A stretch of DNA of 23,313 nucleotides from Carex sylvatica (taxonomy: Eukaryota; Streptophyta; Magnoliopsida; Poales; Cyperaceae): assembly GCA_964058845.1 (NCBI GenBank), contig CAXKVR010000645.1:1-23313 (forward strand). The letters run 5' to 3'. Under the pieces are notes generated by a model, which was given only the letters and a program-made list of their open reading frames with translations, did not search any database and had not been told where the DNA came from. The position numbers and the translations under genes were made by a program. Numbering within the stretch: the first letter of the stretch is position 1; the number at the start of each line of letters is the position of its first letter. Shown piece after piece: positions 1 to 7,379 of the stretch.

Positions 1-1850
1 GTGATTTGCCCCAATCTGAAACATCAAAAAAGGCAAGGGCGTTAGCATTCTCATTCCAAAAAACTTGACTTTACTAATTCTGGATCACTTTGTTCAACGA
101 GAAAAGAAAAAAGTATTTTCTGGGAGCTTACAGAAGCGCCTTATGCTACATTAGAGATTAGAGTGCCTCGTTATGAACGAAGACCCAGAGTCATAGAGTA
201 CCCCTCACTTAAACTAGGCATTATAAGACCGAGAATTCCTGACTGAAATTCCCACCGTCTATGATATGAGCTGCATCGGTTTATTTTATTGTTCCGCCTG
301 CTGTGGATGCTCAAACTTCTTCGCGGAGGACGTCCTAAGAGAGGATTCTCTCGGAAAGACCAGCTAGAGAAGACTGCACATCACTGAAGAGATAAAGAGA
401 TCTTTCTTTTAAGTGAAGCCAAGAAAAGGTATAAGGAGGCAGGGCAAGATAAAGAGGAGCGTGCTATGTATTGAACTTAAAGCACCAGGCCACTATAACA
501 CCGGTTTCCGAGCTTGACCTTTTTACACCTTTCCCCTTGGTGCCCGCTGGATTCACTCACCTTTTTTAGAATTATAAGAATATCTCCCGCGTAACGTAAA
601 TAGTAAGCCCTGGCTGGTGGTGGGTGGCTCTTCAGTCAGTGCTATAAGTAAATGGGGATCAAAGGAAATGGGCTATGTTTTTCCAGGCTTACCTTTCTAT
701 ATAAAGAAGATTGAAGCATAATACGTCGATACCTTTCTGACTGACTCCTTTCTCTTTTGGGACAGCTAGTATGGTAGGAAGTTCCTTCCGTGGCCAAAGG
801 GCCAGAGGCTAGCCGTTAGACTCGTAAAATGGACCATACATACGAGATTTAATAAGGGGTAGTTTTATTTATGGTTGTATGGTAATTAGGATTGTACCAG
901 AACGTTGCTAGTGGCAACCTTTTAATTGAACGCTTCGTTCTTCTGTTTTTTCTTCTTCAAAAAAAGAACTCCCGGCGCGCGGCGTGTAGCGGTGCCGCCC
1001 GAACCTTACCCCCTCATCATAAACAAAGACAGATCCCCGGCGGACATGACGATAACTGGTAAAATACCAATAATATTAGCAACAAAAAAGTAGGATTATT
1101 TATTTGCTAAACCAACAGAATGGAAAACTATAAATTAATATTCCGCTTGTAATAAAGAAGTGGGAGTCGATATGCATGCCCTAATTAAGACACTAATATA
1201 ACGAAGTATGCCTTGAACACAACCTGGAAGTCTTTCATTCTTGTAAAAAGAGGTAGCGGAGTTCATGTGGTGTTGAAGTTCCGCCCGCATTCAAGTGAGA
1301 AGTTGCTGTCCCGTGCAGTGTGACCCGGATGTCAAAAGTAAGCAAATGGTGTCCCTGTCGCGTGAAGTAAGTCTGCTCACATGCCAAATTCCTCAAAATC
1401 GATTATATGTTTTCTGACTAGATGAGATAATAAAGCAATAGGTAGAGTACAAGTTAGCATGTCTATTGAGTTGTGGATGTCTTCCATTCTGGCAGAAGCA
1501 AAGCGTAATCTATGGCGACCCCTGACTGTCTCAGTTTTCCAATCACCGCTTCCTGGGAAGAAGAATCTGTCTAGATGATTCGTACAGGTGCTACTGCACT
1601 AAATAAGAAGATCTCCAAAATGTCACGAATTTCTTAGCCGAAGCTGGTGAAATCAACTTACTACCTTACTGCTGGAAAACTTCTCTACCCATAAAGCCTT
1701 TTTTCCACTTTCTTTCAGCTCTGTCCAAAATCCTAGCTGGGGTATATCTTCTTTTATTTTAAGGGGGCGGAGTTCTTTCTTGACTAGGTGACATCGAAAT
1801 GTGCCAGTGGATTGCGGGCTGTCTGGATCCTTATGGTAGGTAAACCACCT
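1..1850. other. non-coding region, possibly organelle-derived (NUMT-like)
   Basis: No convincing gene was found. The stretch is visibly less AT-rich than the rest of the window and lacks the long A/T runs seen elsewhere. It contains several GC-rich patches such as the one near 970-1040 (CCCGGCGCGCGGCG), a texture typical of plant mitochondrial intergenic DNA. A frame open from about position 46 to a TGA at about 245 encodes about 66 residues, including the stretch RVPRYERRPRVIEYP, which I cannot assign. An organellar origin is inferred from character only; it could equally be old, unrecognised repeat DNA. Confidence 0.3.
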
Positions 1851-1854
1851 TCCT

Positions 1855-2270
1855 TCTCCTCTAGTTAGTTCTACGAGGAAAGAGTTCCCTTTCTTTCACT
1901 GCCAGAACTCAGACACTCTCCACTTTCCTTTTTCTCTTGATTCACTCTCCTATCTCTTACATCTTCTCTTTTTGCACTATACAAACATTGGTTCTGTAAG
2001 ACTTTGAGTATAGTGGGTCCTGGTTGGGCATGCTCGTGGTTTTTCATCCAGCAGTTGGATTTTCCACGTATCAAAAATACTATGCGTTCTCTATGATTGC
2101 AAGTTTTCTGTGATGGGTCTCTCTTTACTTACTCTCTTTGACTATTTTATTAATTACTTTAGATATCTACGACTAGTAAAAGTAATACATACTAGGTTAA
2201 TTACTTTGCACTCTACGACCTCGTATAAGTTTGATATGTGGATTCTCGGTCGTTGTGAGTTCTCTGACTA
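1855..2270 (+). mobile_element. partial Ty1-copia-like LTR
   Basis: A pyrimidine-rich tract at about 1850-1970 is followed by a segment around 2030-2070 reading CGTGGTTTTTCATCC...GGATTTTCCACGT. This matches the conserved R/U5 core of many plant Ty1-copia LTRs, where a CGTGGTTTTTxxTCC block precedes a TTTTCCACGTA block. Further T- and CTCT-rich U5-like sequence follows to about 2150. No primer binding site, gag-pol frame or second LTR was seen in the window, so this would be a solo or truncated LTR with uncertain ends. The family assignment rests on this short motif alone. Confidence 0.4.
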
Positions 2271-2552
2271 GGGTTAAGATTTGGCACAGTCAACAGGCAC
2301 CAGTGAAATATTGCAAGTACTTTACGGGTGCTCACTTAAAATAGGCCAAGAGTCCATTTGATCTATGTCAATGAATTTCCAAATTTCCTTGTTAAGTAAA
2401 TTCTATAAGAAATGCCCATTTATGCGATTCCAAAGAGAAGATGGGAAAAAACATCTAAAAAAAACCTACATAACCAGCACAAAAAAACCAATATAAAAAA
2501 TAACTATAACTACAACATAATTGAATCTCAATACATCCAGACCCAATAAATC

Positions 2553-2742
2553 AAGCCCCAAGCCCCAAGCCCCAAGCCCCAAGCCCCAAGCCCCAAGCCC
2601 CAAGCCCCAAGCCCCAAGCCCCAAGCCCCAAGCCCCAAGCCCCAAGCCCCAAGCCCCAAGCCCCAAGCCCCAAGCCCCAAGCCCCAAGCCCCAAGCCCCA
2701 AGCCCCAAGCCCCAAGCCCCAAGCCCCAAGCCCTAAGCCCTA
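2553..2742. repeat. telomere-like heptamer microsatellite (CCCCAAG)n
   Basis: About 25 nearly perfect copies of the 7-bp unit CCCCAAG are followed by two CCCTAAG units and an A run. The unit has the length and C-rich/A-rich layout of the plant telomere repeat CCCTAAA but differs at two positions; the last copies are intermediate. Because 7 bp times 3 is 21 nt, the array is open in several frames (reading as PKPQAPS heptapeptides on one strand and GLGAWGL on the other). These frames are a by-product of the repeat and are not called as genes. Confidence 0.9.
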
Positions 2743-2819
2743 AAAAAAAAACAAGCCCTTTGCATATTTTGGCACTTCATAGCTTTACTTGTATAGTTAT
2801 TATACAATCATATTTTGGC

Positions 2820-3250
2820 ACTTTTCAGTTTGTGAGGTGCAATTTGGGTCATTCTGACATGTTGTTTTGTAATTTTTGTGAAGAACAAACTATAGATCCA
2901 AATTGGATGTTTTTTGTGTCTAAAATTTCAGAAAGTCATGATCTGCATGCACAATTAATTTCAACTCATTGTATTGCCTAGAGCTATGCCAAACTTAAGT
3001 TTTTCTCAGTATCAGTTTTGGTTCTGAACCAGTTTTTTTTTATTTTCTGACAATCAGTTTTGTATAATTTTCACAGGACAAACTACAACTCCAAATTGAG
3101 TGTTCTTGGTACCAAAATTCTCAGGATATTAAGATCTTTCACCATGATGTATTTCACATTTTTATGGATTTTCTAAATGAGTTGAATTTGGAGTTTTGTA
3201 CAGGGAAGTACTGCAACAGCAGCACTATTGTACCAGTTTTTGCATTTCAT
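2820..3250 (+). repeat. two diverged ~193-bp repeat units
   Basis: Two related segments start at about 2869 and 3062. Each has a GT-A/T-rich lead, a (G)ACAAACTA core, a TCCAAATTG block and then a TGTTxTTGGTxxCxAAAxTTCTCAG-like block. The second copy carries GTGTTCTTGGTACCAAAA exactly. The spacing is about 193 bp. The same family recurs at 22200-22860 and around 23140. No coding potential was recognised; the 73-codon frame across 2760-2981 has no recognisable features. Confidence 0.6.
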
Positions 3251-3479
3251 GTGAAAAAACTTTTGATAATTCATTATAAATGGTAGTAACTATAACATCA
3301 GAAGTGCAGACAATATTTGTGATTTGTGGTATTTTAGAAGGATTGTAATACTTAATTATATAGCTATTGTAATTGTATCTTTTATTTCGGATCAAATTGT
3401 GCTATTTAAATGGGACTATGAAAATCATGTTCAATTCAAAATTTATGATAAATTAAATTGTCAAAAGGAGATGTCAAAT

Positions 3480-3945
3480 AAACAAAAATGAATCTATCTC
3501 CAGGAACTAAACAGTTGCAAAGGTAATCTCATACAATTGCATGAGAACAACTAGTACATCCAGCCTTTGGGTTAGGTAGTTGCACGGACATTCAATAAAA
3601 TATAATATAACTAGGGGGTTAACTAGTTGCATGGGCACGGAGTTAAGTAGTTGTATGGACTTTTAATAAAATATAATATCTACTATATGGTTAATTAGTT
3701 GCAAGGCAATGATTTTGAGCTGTTGCATGGATCTCCAATAAATTATAATATCTTACATTCAAAACGTAGTTGCAAGAGGAGATATAAAATAGTTGCATGG
3801 TTGCACATCATACATTTGCATGCAATAAATGTTGCATGGGACTATCCTTGCAACAGATTTCAGAAATGGTCAAACGTCATTTCTGTTGCAAAGACCGTCT
3901 CTACCATGCAACAAACAGGTGCTCCCCTTGCTATAAGTTACGATT
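3480..3945 (+). repeat. imperfect GTTGCATGG-type short repeats
   Basis: The motif AGTTGCATGG and close variants recur roughly every 25-70 bp (about 3510, 3578, 3626, 3649, 3697, 3722, 3767, 3792, 3831). Several are followed by an AATAAAATATAATATC-like block (3595, 3666, 3738), which gives a degenerate tandem arrangement. The 87-codon open frame at 3699-3962 lies inside this repeat field and shows no recognisable protein features, so it is not called as a gene. Confidence 0.6.
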
Positions 3946-3948
3946 CTA

Positions 3949-4940
3949 GTAGTGGATTGTGACACTTTCCTTGCTTGGAGCATGGATTTTGGTTGGCACG
4001 TTCGTCAATATCTGCATGATATATGCCACAATGAGTGGATGTGGCAACCACCGCAAAGATTGTAAAAAATATAAAAATAAAATAAAGAGAGAGCAACTGC
4101 ATGCAAGAACATGAGAAAGTGAGAGTGAAAAAGAAAGACCTTGGCAGCCTTCATCAAGGTACGGATTGCCTTCATAATTAACCATCAAAGCAGTAGCAGA
4201 TATAGCCACCAGAACTACTGTTTGAGTTTAAACAAATACTGTGATCACTTCTGCATGCATAGGATGATTTGTTGGTCTGTGCGTCTTCACACGTTGTGTT
4301 TCCTATGGCCCAGTTAAGCACGATCGGCATTAATCAGTTAGCCAGCTGCTCATTGGTGATGTCGCAGGGGCTAAACTGGTACTCAGACGCCTCCACCACC
4401 ATATATAGCATAGCTGCAAGGACTAAAGTTCTGCACCTTCGAGTTGTTGAACCTCTCATCAAAAGTAGCATAAAAGATTGACGTTCCTTTGCGGATATCT
4501 GTCTGGCAACAACCAATTCCAGAGCAGGATCCATGCTTATTCAGTGTATATATCTTGATTATCACAGGAAGAAAAACACCCTACTGAGTAATCACTACTG
4601 GGGTCAAGGCGGAGACAGGCAAGTGTATTACACCCCGTGACTGTAAATTTGTTCTTCTCAGTGTTGAGTCGAAATGGTGCGTTATTCCTCAAGTTTGTTG
4701 TTGTTTTTGTGCTGTCGCACGTTGAATCTACACTGCCTAATGTACGTGCCTGGCCTAAGGGCAGGCTTATGTTCTCAATCAAAAATAAACCACGAGTAGG
4801 ACTAAGTTTACCATTAATAGTAAATTTGCAATCGACAACGAATTCTTCAGACAAGGAGCAATTTGGGCCTATGCCGAAAGGGTAAGGGATAAGAATATCA
4901 CTGCCGTCACAACTCTCTGGGCACCCCGGCCGGCATCTTA
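3949..4940 (-). pseudogene. wall-associated receptor kinase (WAK/WAKL) ectodomain fragment
   Basis: Read on the - strand, the region encodes a degraded WAK extracellular region. A cysteine motif CRPGCPESC and an IPYPFGIG block (4935-4870) mark the start of a galacturonan-binding WAK domain. This frame continues to a stop near 4537 (FTVTGCNTLAC, SVGCFSSC). After a frame change come CSGIGCCQTDI (about 4520-4490) and SPCSYAIY (about 4410). Another frame change, where an ATAT expansion sits at about 4400, leads to EYQFSPC. A further shift interrupts an EGF-like segment that ends NPYLDEGCQ at 4140. A consensus intron (4012-4139) separates this from an EGF-Ca-like segment, DIDERANQNPCSKQGKC. No in-frame signal peptide is seen upstream (a TGA precedes the first cysteines) and no kinase domain follows, so this is a dead 5' gene fragment. 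Because the intron is retained, it is not a retrocopy. Confidence 0.85.
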
Positions 4941-5309
4941 GTCATGAATGTGTTTGCAGATTCAGTGCTTTTGAACTGGAGGAGGAGAAGAAGAAAAAGT
5001 TGGATTGAGATTATTTCTCTCTGCATGATATTGATATTGTTACGAGTAGTTAATTTCTATGAACAACTCTTTATAAAACATATGCATATTTTCATATATA
5101 ATTGATTCAATAATTGATCAGCTGTGCAATTTTGATGAAAGATCAGAGAAAAGTATAGTCGTAGATTGGACTTTCCTCGAATTGGTAATAGAAAACCGTG
5201 TCTAGAGTTTAATGTTTACGTGTAGAAATTAATGCACACTACAAGTTTCCACAAACTTTCTTTAATAACCCTCACAGTCAAGCGTACAGCACAAGTTTGG
5301 CTGACCAGA
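4941..5309. other. AT-rich spacer, nothing recognised
   Basis: The sequence lies between the WAK pseudogene and the hAT MITE. I see no open frame, RNA gene or clear repeat here. Confidence 0.5.
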
Positions 5310-5462
5310 CCATAAAGTAGGGGTGTAAACGGTTTTTCGAATCCGTATCCATATCCCTTAAAAAATTATCTGAATCTGGATCCGTATTCGAATATCCGAA
5401 TCGGCTATTTTTTGGATTCGGATCCGGATAACATCAGATCCGTTTACACCCCTACCATAAAA
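5310..5462. mobile_element. hAT-type MITE with 8-bp target duplication
   Basis: The element (5318-5454, 137 bp) starts TAGGGGTGTAAACGG and ends with its exact reverse complement, a perfect 15-bp terminal inverted repeat. It is flanked by CCATAAAG (5310-5317) and CCATAAAA (5455-5462), an 8-bp target duplication with one mismatch, which is the length expected for hAT elements. The GGGGTGTAAACGG terminus is common among plant non-autonomous hAT elements. The interior is imperfectly self-complementary (repeated GAATCCGTATCC / GGATCCGTATTC blocks) and codes for nothing. Confidence 0.85.
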
Positions 5463-5663
5463 GCTTTTTTGAATTGACAACATCAGAAGAAGAAAAGGCC
5501 AAGTTATCCGGAGAATCTTGAAAAAACATGCAAGTTATTATTTTTTTGTTCCGTAATAGTGCTTGCGCGCATATCTTCATAATACAATTACGGTTCTTGA
5601 ATTTTTTTATTTTTTTATTTTATTATTTCATGTTCATGCAGCCAATCAAAGAATCATAATGTT
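5463..5663. other. AT-rich spacer
   Basis: Between the MITE and the 5S remnant there is T-rich, low-complexity DNA (for example 5598-5630) with no recognised feature. Confidence 0.5.
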
Positions 5664-6125
5664 GGATGCGAGCATACCAGAACTAAAGCGTCGGATCTCA
5701 TCGAAACTTCGCAGTTAAGTGTGTTTGGGTAGGGGCAGACGCAAAATTTCGGTCAGAGAGGGTGAAGAATCAAATTCAAATGACTTATCAGGTTCGAACC
5801 TATTAACTAATTGAGAACTACATAAAAAACAATCAACATAACCAAAACAATAAAAAAATAATATACTCTTACATAATAAAAATAACAAAATAACATCGTT
5901 CTTTATATTTAAAAAAAAAACAAATTTGGTTCGAGCCCGTAAATTTCTATAAATATAACAAAATTTCTCATTTGTTAACAAAAATTTCAATTCCAGGGGA
6001 GAAGTGATACCAAACTCGTATTTTTTCATTGAATTTCAAAATCAAAGGTGGGTGTAACTCTGTGCTTGGGCATGAGTAGTACTAGAATGAGTGACCTCCT
6101 GAGAAATTCATGTGTTGTATTTCTT
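5664..6125 (+). pseudogene. 5S rRNA pseudogene interrupted by an insertion
   Basis: The segment 5664-5729 matches the 5' half of plant 5S rRNA (GGATGCGAxCATACCAGxACTAA, then CATCxxAACTxCGCAGTTAAG). The segment 6061-6125 matches the 3' half (GTGCTTGGGC, GAGTAGTACTAG, GTGACCTCCTG, then GTGTTG). A 331-bp insertion separates them inside the A-box part of the internal promoter. Each half carries many substitutions, several of them C-to-T, as expected of a methylated and decaying copy. An isolated dead 5S copy is more likely than a functional gene. A 5S-derived SINE (SINE3 type) is an alternative origin. Confidence 0.85.
5730..6060. mobile_element. 331-bp insertion of unknown type within the 5S pseudogene
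   Basis: The insertion is bracketed by TGTGTTTGGG (5720-5729) and TGTGCTTGGG (6061-6070), a 10-bp duplication of 5S sequence with one mismatch. I see no clear terminal inverted repeats. It contains GGTTCGAACC near 5791 and GGTTCGAGCCC near 5928, which resemble tRNA-type B boxes, and internal A-rich tracts. A SINE-like or small non-autonomous DNA element is possible, but the family is not recognised. The 104-codon - strand frame across it has no recognisable protein features. Confidence 0.65.
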
Positions 6126-6678
6126 GACTCCAATTATGTTTCATTTCTAGTCTATTCTAACTTGTTTAGAACTAAAAACTTGTTTATTGTTGTTGTTAAA
6201 TTATTGACAGTATTGAGAAAAATACACATCTACATGACAATATTTATGAGCGATCATATGATTTATTAGCTGTATACATCGTTGCCTCAATAAATTTGAG
6301 TGAATATTAACTGTACTTAGCAACTTAAATATTGCATGTTTACTTTGTGGTTTGGTTTGTAGATCAATCTGAAATGGTTGGGAAAAATATTACTGTATAC
6401 AATAGAAAATTGTAGTTAATTCAAAGCTCAATTAATTTAAAACTTTAGGAGAAAATATATATATTATTTTTATGTAAACGAGTAAAATTTGTTTCTGTAT
6501 AAATAGTAGCTATTTGATCTTCCACTGATAAAGATTCTGATTGAAATTGTTTAAGTAGCTCTTGCCAATTGATATTCCGAGTATTTTTATCAAGGGCATA
6601 AGCAAATTGTGAAAAGGCTTCTAACTATGTGAATTGAGTTAGTTCCAATTTTAATTTTCCAGCTACTTATTTCATAGC
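6126..6678. other. AT-rich intergenic DNA
   Basis: Unique-looking AT-rich sequence leads up to the MULE insertion site. I recognise no gene, RNA or repeat in it. Confidence 0.5.
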
Positions 6679-6687
6679 TTTAATTTG

Positions 6688-6873
6688 CCGACATTTTTAA
6701 AAATACCCAAAAAAAAAAACAAATTGTTAAAAATAACAGGGTTCCAGCCAAATTTTTAAAAATGCCCTGACCGCCTAAAAATTAGGCGGTCCGGAATTAA
6801 AATTCCTAACCGCCTAAAAATGGGGCGGTCCGGAATTTTAATTCCTGACCGCCTAAAAATGGGGCGGTCCGGG
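6688..6873 (+). repeat. MULE left terminal inverted repeat (186 bp)
   Basis: The outer 79 bp (6688-6766) match the outer 79 bp of the right end with two visible mismatches. Then come three 39-bp units starting at 6767, 6806 and 6845. Each contains a near-palindrome, CCGCCTAAAAAxxxGGCGG, and the units are joined by GGAATTxxAATTCC linkers that are also self-complementary. The right arm has only two such units, and the length difference (186 versus 147) is exactly one unit. By analogy with other MULEs, these inner repeats are likely transposase-binding and promoter sequence. Confidence 0.93.
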
Positions 6874-6875
6874 CC

Positions 6876-6883
6876 TATAAATA
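6876..6883 (+). promoter_or_regulatory. TATA box, probable PMD gene promoter
   Basis: TATAAATA lies 3 bp inside the left TIR boundary and is followed about 30 bp later by a pyrimidine-rich leader, the usual layout of a plant core promoter. TIR-proximal promoters firing inward are the rule in MuDR-type elements. The transcription start itself is not visible. Confidence 0.65.
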
Positions 6884-6904
6884 ACCCTCCACAGAACTTT
6901 CTCT

Positions 6905-7005
6905 CTCCTCACAATTCATTTTCTAAAAATCTCACTCTCTCTCCTCCCCACCCGAATTTCTCCTCTTTTTTCTCCTCTCTTCTTCTCTCTTCTTCCAATT
7001 TGCAA
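6905..7005 (+). other. probable 5'-UTR exon of the PMD gene
   Basis: A CT-rich leader with no clear coding content runs from about 6900 to a perfect donor, GTAAGT, at 7006. The matching acceptor is either the AG at 10571-10572 or, more attractively, the one at 10625-10626, which has a T-rich tract before it and lies directly upstream of a well-placed ATG at 10628. The 73-codon open frame at 6820-7041 crosses the TIR, TATA box and donor and is not a gene. Confidence 0.55.
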
Positions 7006-7109
7006 GTAAGTCCCTATATATATTTGAAATTTCATTTGTAGTGTAAAAAAATTATAGATTAGTCAAATTAAGTTAGTTAGTGCTAATTAGTTATAATTGT
7101 GATTATTTA

Positions 7110-7345
7110 ATTACGGTACCAATTTAGTGGTAATTAGCATTAATGTAGGTACCAAAAATATTTAAAATTAGTGATAATTATGGTACCAAAGTTAGTTTTA
7201 ATTTTATTTATAATTATGATTATTTTATTACGGTACAAATTTAGTGGTAATTAGCGTCAATTAGGTACCAAAAATATTTGAAATTAGTGATAATTATGGT
7301 ACCATAGTTAGTTTTAATTTTATTTTGAATTATTTATTCTGAAAT
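7110..7345. repeat. two-copy ~117-bp tandem duplication
   Basis: A unit containing CGGTAC-AATTTAGTGGTAATTAGC, AGGTACCAAAAATATTT and ATTATGGTACCA occurs twice, with equivalent points at 7114 and 7231. It lies at the start of the PMD 5'-UTR intron, just before the large array. The shared TAATTAGC words suggest that the 246-bp array grew out of similar short motifs. Confidence 0.75.
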
Positions 7346-7379
7346 TTTGCCGTAATTAGCGTATTTTAGCATAATTTGA

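Noticed and set aside
1871..2074. 67-codon - strand open frame
   Set aside because: Low-complexity K/E/S-rich peptide that lies within the LTR-like region; no family features.
2466..2736. Overlapping open frames on both strands across the CCCCAAG array (PKPQAPS and GLGAWGL peptides)
   Set aside because: They follow automatically from a 7-bp repeat with no stop codon in its frames; there is no independent sign of a gene.
4637..4885. 82-codon + strand open frame
   Set aside because: Antisense to the WAK pseudogene's galacturonan-binding segment, whose cysteine motifs are clear on the other strand.
6820..7041. 73-codon + strand frame starting in the left TIR
   Set aside because: It crosses the hairpin units, the TATA box, the CT-rich leader and a GTAAGT donor; the promoter and leader explanation is better.
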